Source: Siphonodentalium dalli (Eukaryota > Mollusca > Scaphopoda > Gadilida > Siphonodentaliidae). From it: a stretch of DNA of 64,000 nt. Location: assembly GCA_032622095.1 (NCBI GenBank), contig CP136061.1, forward strand, positions 172,987,107-173,051,106, written 5' to 3'. The notes beneath the pieces were generated by a model. It searched no databases. It saw only the letters and a program-made list of their open reading frames with translations, and was not told the DNA's origin. A program made the position numbers and the translations under genes. Below are positions 23,609 to 35,339 of the stretch, piece after piece; the stretch's first letter is position 1, and every line of letters starts with the position of its first letter.

Positions 23609-26215
23609 GGGAGCATGTCAAAACCTCTTTCGCATATGCGAAAGAAATGCGAAAAAAGTGCGAAAAATGTGGCGTCATTGACGTCGTTTTTTCTACATTA
23701 TCGGAGTTTTTTCGTCATTATCGCACGCCGTAACGTTGTACGTTTTCGTCAATTTTTCGTCATTTTCGCTGTCTTGGTTCGATGTTTTCGCAATTATCGC
23801 AGTTTTGTTTCGCAGTTTTGCTCAAATGTTCGCTGTTCTGTTTCGACATATTTTCGCAGTGTTTGTTTTCGTCAAGATCGCAGCATTAACTCCGTCAATA
23901 TTGCTGCTGTGTCGATATGATTGGCAGGACAGTTTGTGTTCAATAAATACTCCATGGTCGCAGTTTTATACTGATGTGTCGCGAACGGGAAGATGTCGAT
24001 CTCCATGCTGAAATTTCTCAGATCGGAGTGACAGTTTGTGTTCAATAAATACTCCATAGTCGCAGTTTTATACTGATGTGTCGCGAACGGGAAGATGTCG
24101 GTGTCCATGCTGAAATTTCTCAGATCGGAGTTTTTATCATAAGAATTCTATTGATTTAATCGGAGTATTCGCCGATATGAAAACATTTCCGATTTGATCG
24201 GAGTTTATAAATGTAGGCCTATTAGTAAATTTCTCCGATCTACTGAAATCTCCGATTTGGTTAATATCGGACAATTCAAACTTCGTTTAATAATAAACTA
24301 TTATTAATAGAAGATTATTTAAAGTCCCAAATAAATTATTCCCAGACCCAATTTATATAATAGGATAGGCCAACACAATCAATTCCTACGTTTTTATATC
24401 ACACGGTGCCCGCAAATCCGTGGGTTTATAGCAGTGATATTGCATCACTGGTTTACAGTACATATTACAGTACAGGTTGAAGTCCCCCTAAATCTCGAGC
24501 AATAATTGCTACACCGTCGCATTAATACTGCAGAGTGGTACCGTAAACAATGCAAATTTTGATTTCGAAAATCGTTTTTGTGTGTGATTATGTAACTTGT
24601 CTTCACTTTGGGTAAACCGTCACCATTTAATTGTGCGAACTATTATGAATAAAAGAATACAGCCGTGGACGACAATAAATTATTCCACAACCCCGATTTA
24701 TAGTATGCCACATAGAGTTAATTTCTACAGTTTCAATCTGTCTTTCTAGACCAGACACATATTTTAATGTGGACGCAAATCAGGGTGTTTACGGCATCGT
24801 CGGACAGTCGTAAACAATGCTTTAATTTTCGCAATATACGTATGAAATCATTGTTAGATATCGGAAGCGCAGCGTCATCATGATTAATTCGTCGGCGACA
24901 TTTATACTTTTATTTCAAATCTACACATTTTATTCAATATATATCAGCGATCAGATGCGACAAAGTTAAGTTAATACAAAACATATTATATAATAGTTTG
25001 GAATTTCCACGAATAGCACAATCATGTTATGTTGTGCTATTTTTAGCACTAATTTCCCAGGCCAGTCCTAGTTTCGTTTGTGGGTAGCATTGACTGACAG
25101 AGGAGTTGAGTGTTATGTTTTTCTCGATTCTTTATTGAATGAATAATAAAAATATGGATATCATACCATTATAAAACAATGAACTTAGAGGGTATGGCTC
25201 TATATATGTCTGGCGTTGATAGAATGTGATGAGGGCTTGTTCTATATCGGGCCTATTGCTTCAAATGCTGGATCATGTGGATGGACCGTTGTCGCTCCCG
25301 TTGTGGGTGGGTGCAGCTGGTTTAAAATTTCTGTGTGATTTCATCTTTTTTCTGTTAGATGTGTGATACCTGGGGTTGTGAAAACCCTAACTTCTTCGTA
25401 CTGTCGACCTGTGTAAACTGCTGGTCTAATATTTTCCCAACTGCGTATATGTCCGCTACCGATAGATCTATTCGATTTCATCACTGTTTCTAGCCATGAT
25501 CGAACTGATATTATGACATCAAGTCGCTTCATTTTGGAATTTTATATATCAGATGTGTTGTTTTTGTCCAACGAGTTAAACCATTGTTCACTAATTGAGA
25601 AGACATCACGACAACAACAAAACTGTCGCACAGTTCACGCATAGTTGTGAAGGACCGGTATATACGTCATTATATGTCAGTAGACCTATATGTTTGTATA
25701 GCCTTTTGCTAAATGTCACCCCTTCACACATTTGGAATGGGTTGACTATTGTTTAATTAGGCCTTGTGCGAACTCATAGCTATCAAAACAGTCGAACTGT
25801 CAAGTCATTGTACTTGTGTGTTAAACGCATAGAGTTGTTTGTATGGCCTTTGGCTGACAGCCAATAAAAATTCAGCTGGCATCTGATTACGCAGAAGTCA
25901 AAAATAAATGCGCGGATTTATGAAGTGCGACAACATCGTATGGATGTTTTAACTTTTCATCGTTTGCGAATATCGATCAATGTTTCGACGTCGCGACTTT
26001 CGCGTTGTCGAAAGTTTCGACATTTTACGGAAATTTTGGTCTGTTGTGGTTTCGACGTTATCGCACTTTTATGGCCAGTCGCTTTCGACGTTATCGCATT
26101 ATTTTTCGTCATTTCCGACATTTCGTTTTTGCACATTTACGTCAATTACGTCAAAACTTTTTCGACATTATCGACAATATTTTCGCATATGCGAAAGAGG
26201 TTTTGACATGCTCCC
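23609..26215. mobile_element. Harbinger-like non-autonomous element, TIR about 34 bp, TSD TAA
   Basis: The left end GGGAGCATGTCAAAACCTCT is matched by the inverted right end AGAGGTTTTGACATGCTCCC; pairing continues through TTCGCATATGCGAAA, itself a palindrome. TAA flanks both ends (23606-23608 and 26216-26218), and the corresponding site in duplication copy 1 (19827-19829) has a single TAA and no insert. A 3-bp TAA/TTA duplication and GG-starting TIRs fit the PIF/Harbinger superfamily. Both subterminal regions are rich in TTTCG/ATTATCGCA repeats in the same orientation. Inside is a 102-bp tandem pair (23928-24131). No transposase is visible; a 63-codon minus-strand open stretch at 25341-25532 is unassigned. 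Confidence 0.8.
23928..24131 (+). repeat. Two tandem 102-bp units inside the Harbinger-like element
   Basis: GACAGTTTGTGTTCAATAAA starts units at 23928 and 24030; each ends TTTCTCAGATCGGAGT. The units differ at a few positions only. Confidence 0.85.
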
Positions 26216-27075
26216 TAAGGGTCACACCAGAACGTTCCAACTGAACACAGAAATGTCTATAAACTATACTATAGACATACCAATCAATTTCGCGCGATTC
26301 CCTTATTATACTTCCATATTTTAATATGGAAGTATATTGTTATTCAATTTTTTATTTTTCTCTATTATTATTATACTTCCATGCTGTAACCAAGGAAGTA
26401 TATTGTTTTTCTATTGGGGCCGTTTTCCGTTTTATTGAAAATACTCAGAAACTAATTGGAGGAGGACCGTGAAATCTCTAGGGAACGTAGGCATCTAAGG
26501 GATACTGAAAATGAAGGTATCACGATGTCGCCACGGAATGAAATTAAAAAAATAAATATTTTTCACTATTATTATTATTAAAATACTCTACACTTTTATA
26601 ATCACAATATTTCGGAAAGTATGAGCAGTAGAAAACTAAAAGTTGGTAAGTATGTTGGGGCAAATGAGTTTTATGCCTTAGTCGCATAACGAATATTGTC
26701 CGCGCTTTCTTCGCAGAGTTATCTCCCCTTATACGAAAACATGTCATTTTATTATGTCGGAAATTATAAGGAGCAGAGCATCGAAAATTTGACCGTATGC
26801 ACAACTCGATATGCCCTACAAACCAACGGCATCAAAACTTGTGTCCGAGCTTTTCCTGAGGAGTTACCGCCCATAAATAGGCAAACCTCAAATTGGTTGT
26901 ACTCAGCTGTTCTTTTGTATAATTGTAGATAACCGAATTTGGTTTTCGCAGTCCTCTTGGTAGTTGTCAGTTCATTGCGAAAACAAAAACTTGACAGGGC
27001 CGGTCATATATTTTTACATTGGGGTAGGGGCAAATTTTTCGAGAAAAAAAAATTCTTAACGAAAGTAGTCTATTA

Positions 27076-27599
27076 AGGTATGCGCATTCCATGAGTGAAG
27101 TTGATCATAAAGCAAAACGAAATTTTGAAATCCGATTAGAAACACCAGAGTTGTTGGTCCTGGAAATTCACATTCTTAAGACGAAAATGTGCCATGGGTA
27201 CATGTAGGGGAGGGGGTGTTTGAAAATGTTTGATCCCCTGTTATAGCCGTATATATAAGGGAATGCACTGGATTACAAGGACACTGGTAAATATTGTTAA
27301 GCCAATGCAATTCTCTATGGGAGACTTGCATATATTTTTAGAGAATTCATTGACAAATGGTTTTCACAAAATTTCACGATTAATTTATATAGAGACCTGT
27401 CATACAGCTCCATAACTGTATGGAACAGAAACAGACAATACAAACCATCAGGAAACAGTAGTGTTGTTCTTTATCAGTTGTCAGGGGGAGGTTTTGTTAG
27501 CAGAATTATAATCTTATTCTGACACAGCTGGATTGTTAACAGCACACAGTTTGGGTGAAAATGAGATGTTTGATGGTTTGATGATATAATAAAGTATAC
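27076..27599. other. Intron sequence between the duplication and the ACC exon
   Basis: No repeat partner or coding similarity recognised. Positions 27599-27590 are the donor GTATACTTT of the ACC exon on the minus strand. Confidence 0.45.
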
Positions 27600-27691
27600 C
27601 TGATATTAAATTTCAGTTCTGCATGAAGCACTCTTGATTTTATGAGGCGCACACCATATCTCATTACCATGCTCCGAACTGTATCCTCCAG
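27600..27691 (-). CDS. ACACA: Acetyl-CoA carboxylase exon (2nd of 4 in the window), central domain
   Basis: A 92-bp exon: acceptor AAATAATTACAG (minus strand, ending at 27692) and donor GTATAC (from 27599). It starts in phase 0 and ends with two bases (AG) that join the A of the exon at 12949-13060 to restore an Arg codon. The 30 full codons include [13 protein letters not shown] and [12 protein letters not shown], matching the vertebrate ACC segment [14 protein letters not shown] ... RVLQAELKINIR. This part of the non-catalytic central domain helps position the biotin carboxylase and carboxyltransferase modules. No lesions are seen. The exon is shorter than usual open-frame cutoffs and is supported by splice sites, phase and family match together. 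Confidence 0.95.
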
Positions 27692-27794
27692 CTGTAATTA
27701 TTTAAGTAAATCAAATGATTGCTATATAATTTATAATAATCTGAATGGAAATATGGATAGGTTTTTTTTAATAGTTTTATTCAGATCTCGATGT

Positions 27795-28020
27795 TTAACC
27801 CTTTGAGTGCCAGGTCCGATTTTTGTATCGACCCATATACCCTGTGCCAATGCATTCTCTTATATATGCGAGTCGACCATAGGTCGCCTCGCATATATTA
27901 GAGAATGCATTGGCCTAACCCAAATTTGTTTTTTTTTAAATAAAAAAAAAAAAAAAAAAATCATTTTTTAGACCATAAATTAGGGCCGATGAGATCGGCC
28001 CCTGGCACTAAAAGGGTTAA
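27795..28020. mobile_element. piggyBac-type MITE (226 bp) with TTAA target duplication and an inner hairpin
   Basis: The left end TTAACCCTTTGAGTGCCAGG and the inverted right end CCTGGCACTAAAAGGGTTAA differ by one base. TTAA at both ends followed by CCCTTT is the signature of piggyBac elements. Inside, CCAATGCATTCTCT...GCGAG (27847-27872) pairs with 27888-27913 around a 15-base loop. Short A and T runs follow at 27926-27960. It lies about 100 bp from the splice acceptor of the ACC exon, on the upstream intron side. Confidence 0.8.
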
Positions 28021-30164
28021 CATACATATGCAGGATTCAAAGCATTAATGAAACAAAAATACAATTACACAATAAGCGTACAGTATCTGTGATATATATG
28101 ACTTGTGTTTGACTAAAGATGGATAGGTTTATCAGATATGCCAAAGCGGCTCGGCACTTTATTGTTGTCAGTGATCAAGATCATTATCACCAACTGATAA
28201 CGATGAAGAAAGAACTTGATATATAATGTGATTCATACCCATTACACCTAATCTATTATATATTTTAAAACTTCACATGCGACTGTGTACTTGACCCCGC
28301 TCATATAGGCATGTTTCTTTGGTAAGTGAATGCCCCCTTTTTGAAAGGGGTCTACCATGTGACAGCATCAGCTGTTCAGAGCATGGTTGTTGTCAGCTAG
28401 GGTTCTATGGGTTTGGACGAATCTGCCATGGAAAATAGTGTGGCCATGACTACCATGCAGGGTTAGGCGATTCTTTGGTTTAAAGAGTGTTCTTGTAAAG
28501 TTGGCCCACTGACCTCATTAAAACAAGATAGTCAATGATTGTTGAGATGCTCACCTGCCTGTAAAGACTGAGAAACCGCAACAGTCAGTACTTGACAAAA
28601 TCACTTTAAAACAAGTAGTTCTAAACAGGGATGCAGCTAGATGGTCTCCATTGACAGTTTGGTGATGTCCACCTTGAAATTTTCAACTGCACATCCCTGA
28701 TACCCCCCCCCCCCCATAGTTCATCATTATGCCCCATTTCCATACAAAGTGAACACCTGAGTAAACTACAGGATACTCAGATGTCAGTAATTGTATTAAT
28801 TACCCTTACCAGCAAACCATTCAGCTAACTGAAATGACCTCCGGGCGCGTTACGTAATATTACGCATGGCGGGTTGCGACCGTGTTTTGAAATTCCTAGT
28901 TGATTTTTTTATATACGGTAATAAAAGCTATATATGTGAAGGATTTGACCTCAGAATCTAACGGACCGATTTTGTGGTATGCAAATGAGATGTTGCAGGT
29001 TAAAATCTGATGAGACATAGGTTAAACATATGAAATTATATTTCAAATATTCGCAAGTATTCATCGCGTTCGAGTCAGCAGCTATGTATGTGCACCAAGA
29101 TTTACAAGTATGCCGCAACAAGCAGATATCCGTTTTTGTTGAGGCTCAGGAAAGTAGAAAGATTGTAGAAATAAATATTGTTGACATTTAGTAATTCTCT
29201 ACACCACGTGGCATTAAATTCTTGCGGTGTTCTAAAAAGTGTGCTTATCGTGTCACTTTGATGAGCTTTGTATGTTATTTATTATTTTGTTTCCAGACTG
29301 GTCTTATAGAGGCTTACATATAGGCAAAAATGAACCCTATTTTAAAACATGAATTCTCAAAACTCGGGTACTGGTAGAACTACTTCGGATGACCCCAGTA
29401 TTATCCCAGCATTAAACATGCATATGAACCTCCACATTACGGTAAGTATAAAGTCTGAATTAGAAAAGATGTAATAAATATGGTATCTTGGTATCGATCA
29501 CCAGGTTTTATTTATTCCAATCATACAACAGCAGTTTTTCAATTGTTTTTTTAATTGTACGGGGACGAGACAAAAGTTATATATTTTCACCATATTAGGA
29601 ATAGACTAACAATGAACGCAATTTATTGTTCCATACTGAACAAAATGAAATATCGCTGATATGGTAAAATAAAGAGCATTTGTCATATATACCACTGAAA
29701 AAATAAAGAAAACATCTGGAAACTAACGATGACTTGGAACTGTTAAATATCGTCTTGTATTCAGACATATATTCAAACCTAGGTGTATCTATCAAAACAC
29801 GTCAATAACTTTGTCCATGCAGTTATTTTCTAACACATGCTGACAACATTTCTGTATAGAATAAACATAACCCTACTTGTAGTGGCCGCAAGGATAAGTG
29901 ATGACCTTACACAATGGTTTATGGATGCCACGGTAAGGTGGCTATTGTGTCTGGTTGAATGCGACAGCATATTGGCGTATACAGTTTATTGATGCCCATG
30001 TTGTAAATGTTTATTAGGCCACTAATACGCGAACAATAGCCACACGGGATGTGTATTGTGGTTTATAATTTATGTGTTTTGTATGTGTATAGTTTCGAAA
30101 ACATCAATCTAAACAAAAATAAAACAATCAAAGCCTTTATTCAATTTAGTTATTCAAATATGGA
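28021..30164. other. Intron sequence with one P2 left end
   Basis: Mostly unassigned. Positions 28525-28630 are a P2 left end (AACAAGATAGTCAATGATTG, GCTCACCTGCCTGTAAAGAC, CAACAGTCAGTACTTGA). A 13-C run lies at 28703-28715. An 11-bp inverted pair, GTGGCTATTGT (29938-29948) and ACAATAGCCAC (30033-30043), is also present. No exon was found. Confidence 0.45.
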
Positions 30165-30335
30165 GTCCGAAAATCAATCATTTTTAACATCCCGGCCATA
30201 CAAATTCTCGCAACTCGGGTATCTAGGATTCTCGACCTTAGTAACTTCCAGCTGCCATTTTATTACCAATCATGAGAATAATCATATCATGTGATAAATG
30301 TTTGTGTTCGGGAGATATGAATCTAAACGAAAATA
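30165..30335 (+). repeat. Dispersed repeat, second copy at about 31915-32095
   Basis: Both copies share GAAAATC-TCATTTTTAA, CATACAAATTCTCGCAACTC, GGTATCTAGGATTCTCGACC, ATTACCAATCATG and GGGAGATA. Orientation is the same. Identity is moderate, so this is an old pair. Confidence 0.6.
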
Positions 30336-30525
30336 AAACAACGCCACCCTTATTCAATAGCACTCTTCAGTCTAGTGGAATGATGCTATTTATAGAACAG
30401 TGAGATCACGTGGCTTTGTTTATAAACAGAGGGTCGGACATTCTCCGGTATTACAATACGTTGCCCTGCCTTGCACAATGTAAACATGTCATCCCATAAA
30501 TAGTGATGGTGGGTCTTATAATAAA

Positions 30526-31046
30526 CAAGACAGTCAAAGACTGTGGGGTCACTCACGAGACTGCAAAGACTGATAAGACTGGGACTCTGGAGACCACAAC
30601 AGTCAGAACTTTTAATAATCAGTTTAAAAGAATTAGATCTAAACAGGATATGTGACTCGAGAGGCTTCATGTATGTAGATCTGACAGTGAATATCTACCT
30701 TTAAATTACCAACTGTACACTACTGATCACCCCCCCCCTCCTGTAGCTGTGATGTGTCTAAAAAAATCAAAGGTCAAAATGCAAAAATTATTAGAGTTAT
30801 GTCCCTGGCTATGCCCCTATTTGACCCAGTGACCCAATTTGAACAAATCTGAACCCCAGTCACCCAATGTCCCTCCGTATCAAATATAAGATAAATCGGC
30901 CAAATAATTTTTGAGAAGAAGTCATTCTAAGAATTACTATGAGTTATGGCCCTGGTTTCTCAACTAATTGACCGGGTGACCTCATTTGAACAAATCTGAA
31001 CACCAGTCACCACCAGTCACCCAAGGACACTCCATACCAAATATTA
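30526..31046 (+). repeat. Family P2 copy, left end plus core units, right end replaced
   Basis: The left end is AACAAGACAGTCAAAGACTG followed by CACTCACGAGACTGCAAAGAC. Core units carry GTTATGTCCCTGGC, CCCCTATTTGACCCAGTGAC and AACAAATCTGAACCCCAGTC (compare 60480-60790). At about 31046 the sequence switches without a P2 right end into the GGAATAAAAGC family, so this looks truncated by, or fused to, the next element. Confidence 0.6.
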
Positions 31047-31368
31047 GCTAAATCGGTTCCCATGGTACTAAATATCTGTGCCACATTTAAAAGAAATTGA
31101 CCTAAAAATGTAGGAATAAAAGCTCGGACAAAAGTAAACATGTTGCAAACATTTTCTAAGTCGAAAAAGTGGGATAACTCCACCAAAAAGGGTCTGACAG
31201 ACGTCATAATCGCTGGTGCACAGGTTGCCATGGTGGTTGATGTCTGTGCCAAGTTTCAAGGAAATTTATAAAAAACGACTGAGAAAAACTCCGGAAAAAT
31301 TTGTGTCCACGGACGGACGACCTGACTCCAGTATACCCCCCCTAACTTCGTTGCGGGGGGTTATAACT
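31047..31368 (+). repeat. Copy of the hairpin-ended repeat also found at 2749-3712
   Basis: Shares AATGTAGGAATAAAAGCTCG, GATAACTCCACCAAAAAG, TGCCATGGTGGTTGATGTCT, CCACGGACGGACGACC and the final inverted repeat TATACCCCCC / GGGGGGTTATA at about 31335-31365. Confidence 0.65.
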
Positions 31369-31914
31369 AATGTATACATGCACCCATTGAGTTTTACAAC
31401 CTGAAACTTGTGTGACAGTTTCAAGAATGCCACCTGACCCTAACATATTGGAATGTTTACATTCCGATGTCTACAAAATGGTCGAATTAAGCTCGCGAAA
31501 TGACATAAATTTTATTACTCTAAATGTTAAAATCTCAATAGCGCGCCGACTAATGAGTTTTATGCATGACATGCATTCGTAGACAGTATGAACCGTTGTG
31601 TCCAGACATGACCACAGTAACAGGCGTTCTGTTGTAAGATAATATACCTAACATCTGGTCAATTATTCCGATCGTGGGTACAATTTATATAACGGTCATT
31701 GACTGTTTCACTGCATGTTGAAATTTAGCGACGGGCACTTCACCCTGCATCAATTTACGTAAACAAAATGGACGACCGGGCATTGTTTCTATACATAGAT
31801 ATGAATACTGGCTCCAATGAATGTCCGACCCTGTTTACAGCTGGTGCTAAATTGGCTCCGCCAACATATGATGACGTCTATCGTGAAGAGTGCTATTTAG
31901 TTATTCGAAAAGCG
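31369..31914. other. Intron sequence, nothing recognised
   Basis: No repeat partner or coding similarity noticed. Confidence 0.4.
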
Positions 31915-32246
31915 AGCCCGAAAATCGGTCATTTTTAAATTCAGTTGCTAAATTACTCAATTCCCATACAAATTCTCGCAACTCAGGTATCTAGGATTCT
32001 CGACCTCAGTAACTTCTAGCTGTCAGTGCATTACCAATCATGGGAATAATTATATCACACATGTGATACATGTTTGCGTTTGGGAGATACCAGTCAAAAC
32101 AAAAACAAGGGGTACGCATCTAAGATGCTTTTGTCGAGTTTTTTGGCAGTCGAACCAAACTTCTGCCAATAAGGTGCACAACCCCCGGGAAAAAAAGTTG
32201 GACAGTGGTATATTATTGCAATAGACCTATATACCAAATATCAATT

Positions 32247-32620
32247 GAATCCGTTAATATTTCATCGAGTTATCGCGCTAACGGTGATAAAATTGCTAAA
32301 AATAGACAAACTAAGACCCATAACTCTGCGAAAAAAAATCGGACAAACCTGGTTTTCGAACTCGTCCGAGATATTGTTGCAGGAGACTCATATACAAAAT
32401 ATTGTTGAAATCGGTTAATATTTCATCGAGTTATCGCGCTAACGGTGATAAAATTGCTAAAAATAGACAAACTAAGACCCATAACTCAGCGAAAAAAATT
32501 TGGACAAACCTGGTTTTTGAACACGTCTGAGATATTGTTGCAAGAGTCTCATATACCAAATATTGTTGAAATTGGTTAATATTTGCGTGAGTTATCGCGC
32601 TATCGGTGAAAAACTTAACT
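32247..32620 (+). repeat. 161-bp tandem repeat, about 2.4 units
   Basis: TTAATATTTCATCGAGTTAT starts at 32254 and 32415, and a diverged third copy at 32576, so the period is 161 bp. Units contain AGACCCATAACTC and TCGGACAAACCTGG. The core sequence is unrelated to family E, although the period is the same. Confidence 0.75.
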
Positions 32621-32621
32621 A

Positions 32622-34247
32622 ACAAGACAGTCAATGACTGTGGGGTCGCTCACCAGAATGCAAAGACTGATAAGACTGGGACTCTGGAGACCACAACAGT
32701 CAGAACTTTTCATAATCACTTTAAAAGAAGTAGATATCTAAAGAGTTAAATCTAAAACAAAAAATTTGGAGTTATGTCCCTGGCCCCGCCCACATTTGAC
32801 CCAGTGACCAGATTTTGAAACTCATTTGAACAAATCTGAATGTGAGTCACCTAGGGAACATCCACACCAAATATGAAACCATTCGGTCTTATTGTTCTGA
32901 AGATGTTTAAAAGAATTACTATGGTGGGAAAGAGTTATGGCCCTGGCTTCGCAACTATTTAACCCAGTGACCGCATTTGAACAAATCTGAATGAGAATCA
33001 CCTAGGGAACATCCACACCAAATATGAACCCATTTGGTCTTATGGTTCCAGAGGAGAAGATGTTCAAATAATTGTTGTCGGACGGATGGACGGACAGACG
33101 ATGGACGGACGAGGAGTGATGACTATAGCTCAGCCGGAGCACAGGTAGGGTGGCTGGTTGATAATTAAATCTCTTATCTCCGTCACTATTTGAACAAACG
33201 TGAATCCCCATCTATGAGATCCATTCATTTGGTAATTTCAGACATTAGATTTTAAGAGTTGAACTGAACTGATTTTCCTAAAATGACCCCAAATCTGAAA
33301 AAATCTAAACCCCAGTCACCGAAGGACCCTCCATACCAAACATAATCTAAATAGTCCAGATGGTTCTTGAGAAGAAATTGTTTTAAGAATTACTATGGAA
33401 GGAAAGAGTTATGGCCCTGACTTTTCACCTATTTGACCTGATGAACTCATTTGAACAAATCTGAATGTGAGTCACCTGGGGGACATCCACACCTAAATAT
33501 ATAAACCCATTTGGTCTTTAATATGTATCTGGAGAAGAAAACAATTGATGGACGGATAGAGACAGATGGATGGATGGGAGAACAGTCTGACATAGAGACT
33601 GACAAATTCAATCCAATATACCCCCCAAGTTTTCTTTGCAAAATCAGGGTATAATGAGTTCAACTGGATACTGGTGGTTAAGAACATAATATTCGAACAG
33701 ACAAGCCTGAACATAGTGTCTGACATTTGCAGAATGAGGTCCCCAAAGGGTGAATTTAATGACACAATCCTGCAATGCGGGCTAGCATCACCAAATTCAC
33801 CCTCTGGGGACCTCATTCTGTGTAGGCCTCAACTGCTATGGGAGACATAGCATTAGATTGAAGTTCTCCAGTTAAAGTTGGTGATGTGCACCCATTAGGC
33901 ACCTCAATTATGCATTTTATATTCACAAATTAGGGGATATAGAAACTAAACAGAAGGGCTAAAGTAAGTAAAAATGTCAATTTAAGTGCCTATATACTTC
34001 CCAGAAGATGAGGCCTAAGTAGAATGAGAACCCTGGCTAGTGTATTTGGTGATGCTAGACTGCTGTGTGGGGTAGCATCACTAAATTCACCCTCTGGGGA
34101 CCTCATTCTGCAAATTCCAGATAGAAGACAAATTTAATCCAATATATACCCCCCCTCCATTTTTCTTTGAATATTAGTCGTATGATTTCATCTGGATAAG
34201 TGGTGATTAAAACAATAATATGAAATGGCCAAACCTGTGGAAATAAA
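32622..34247 (+). repeat. Large duplicated segment, partner at 57209-58972 (contains a complete P2 element)
   Basis: The two segments are nearly identical over about 1.6 kb in the same orientation. Each starts with the P2 left end (AACAAGACAGTCAATGACTG, TCGCTCACCAG). P2 core units and the GGACGGATGGACGGACAGAC microsatellite end with ACTATAGCTC near 33131. Beyond it come more pearl-like units, then hairpin modules (AGAATGAGGTCCCC ... GGGGACCTCATTCT at 33733-33822). This copy lacks one P2 core unit of about 150 bp that is present near 57390-57540. Confidence 0.8.
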
Positions 34248-34269
34248 CTAAAATACCAATAGAGACTGC

Positions 34270-34640
34270 CCGTACATTTTTTAAGTGTACACTTTCATTG
34301 TAAGTGTAGTTCAGGTATACACTTATACTACACTTGCAGCTTTTTTTTGTAATTCAGTACACTTGTACCACACTTAATTTTCCGAAATGTACACTTATTT
34401 TGTAAGTGTAGTATAAGTGTTGTAATAAGTGTACACTTGCTCTACACTTTTGAGACTTTTAAAATCTTTGGGCATGCTGCCCACACTTACAGCTACACTT
34501 ATGGTACATGTACTGCCAAACTTATGATACTTTTACTTTTAAAATGTTTGGGAACACTGCCCACTTTAATAATATAGGTACACTTATGGAACTTTGGAAT
34601 GATTTATCAACACTTATACCACACTGATCAGACTGTTAGT
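34270..34640. repeat. Cluster of AAGTGTA/TACACTT motifs in both orientations
   Basis: The octamer TAAGTGTA or its complement occurs many times in about 370 bp. Where the two orientations meet they form the perfect palindrome AAGTGTACACTT (34283-34294 and 34427-34438). There is no strict period. It could be a degenerate minisatellite or a cluster of binding sites. Confidence 0.6.
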
Positions 34641-35092
34641 TTGGATATGTTCAGGAATACTGCTCACAGCTTCACATGTTTTGTCCTATATATGCAGTCT
34701 AATATCAAATATGAAATTTTTCAATCTTGAAATTATTTTGTTTTTTCTGTTATTTATATTCTAATAGTAATAAACTTAATAAATCTGTTGTGCTAACATA
34801 AAGATATATGAGAATGAGTAACAACAACTTATTAACTGCAAAATGTTTGTCATAGAAACACAGAAAATTGGTCGCTATCATGTATATTGAAATTGGCGTA
34901 TCAAATCGTCAATGATTGTGTTTCCAACCACACCTGCAGTCAAATAAAAAAACCAAAAAATGGCCATTTCGAATATAGAAATTTAGTATGATAGTAGTTT
35001 ATGACGGGGCAGATCAGAAAGTAATAAATATTGTTTCTAACCCCGTAATTTTTGACGTGCAATACTCTAATATATAATAATTCAACTCCAAA
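34641..35092. other. Intron sequence, nothing recognised
   Basis: AT-rich; no repeat partner recognised. Confidence 0.4.
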
Positions 35093-35327
35093 CACAGGTC
35101 CCCAGAAAAAAAATTGACCCCACCTAAATTTTTGGGGGGTTGGGGTAATTTTTTGCTCTGGGGACCTGTGACCTGTGCCAAGTTCAAAATAAATTGATCG
35201 AAAAATGTAAGAATAAAATCGGACAAAATTGTGTCCATGGACCGACAGATTGCTAGACAGACAGACAGACAGATGGCTGGACAGGCTGATGCCAGTGTAC
35301 CCCCTTGTTGTGGTGGTATAATTATTA
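35093..35327 (+). repeat. Perfect 14-bp-arm hairpin plus a degraded pearl-like right end
   Basis: CACAGGTCCCCAGA (35093-35106) and TCTGGGGACCTGTG (35157-35170) are exact inverses, with partial pairing between. A tail follows with CTGTGCCAAGTTCAAAATAA, GACAGACAGACAGACAGATG and GTACCCCCTTGTTGTGGTGG, resembling the ends at 3712 and 31368. Confidence 0.6.
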
Positions 35328-35339
35328 ATTAGCAAATTT

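Larger units (their letters stand above)
20700..27075 (+). repeat. 3,779-bp tandem duplication, copy 2 (carrying a 2.6-kb insertion)
   Basis: Same content as 16921-20699 plus a 2,607-bp insertion at 23609-26215 with a 3-bp target duplication, minus 13 bp near 26530. Arithmetic agrees: 3,779 + 2,610 - 13 = 6,376 bp. Near-identity of the copies indicates a recent duplication, or a false duplication in the assembly. Confidence 0.9.
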
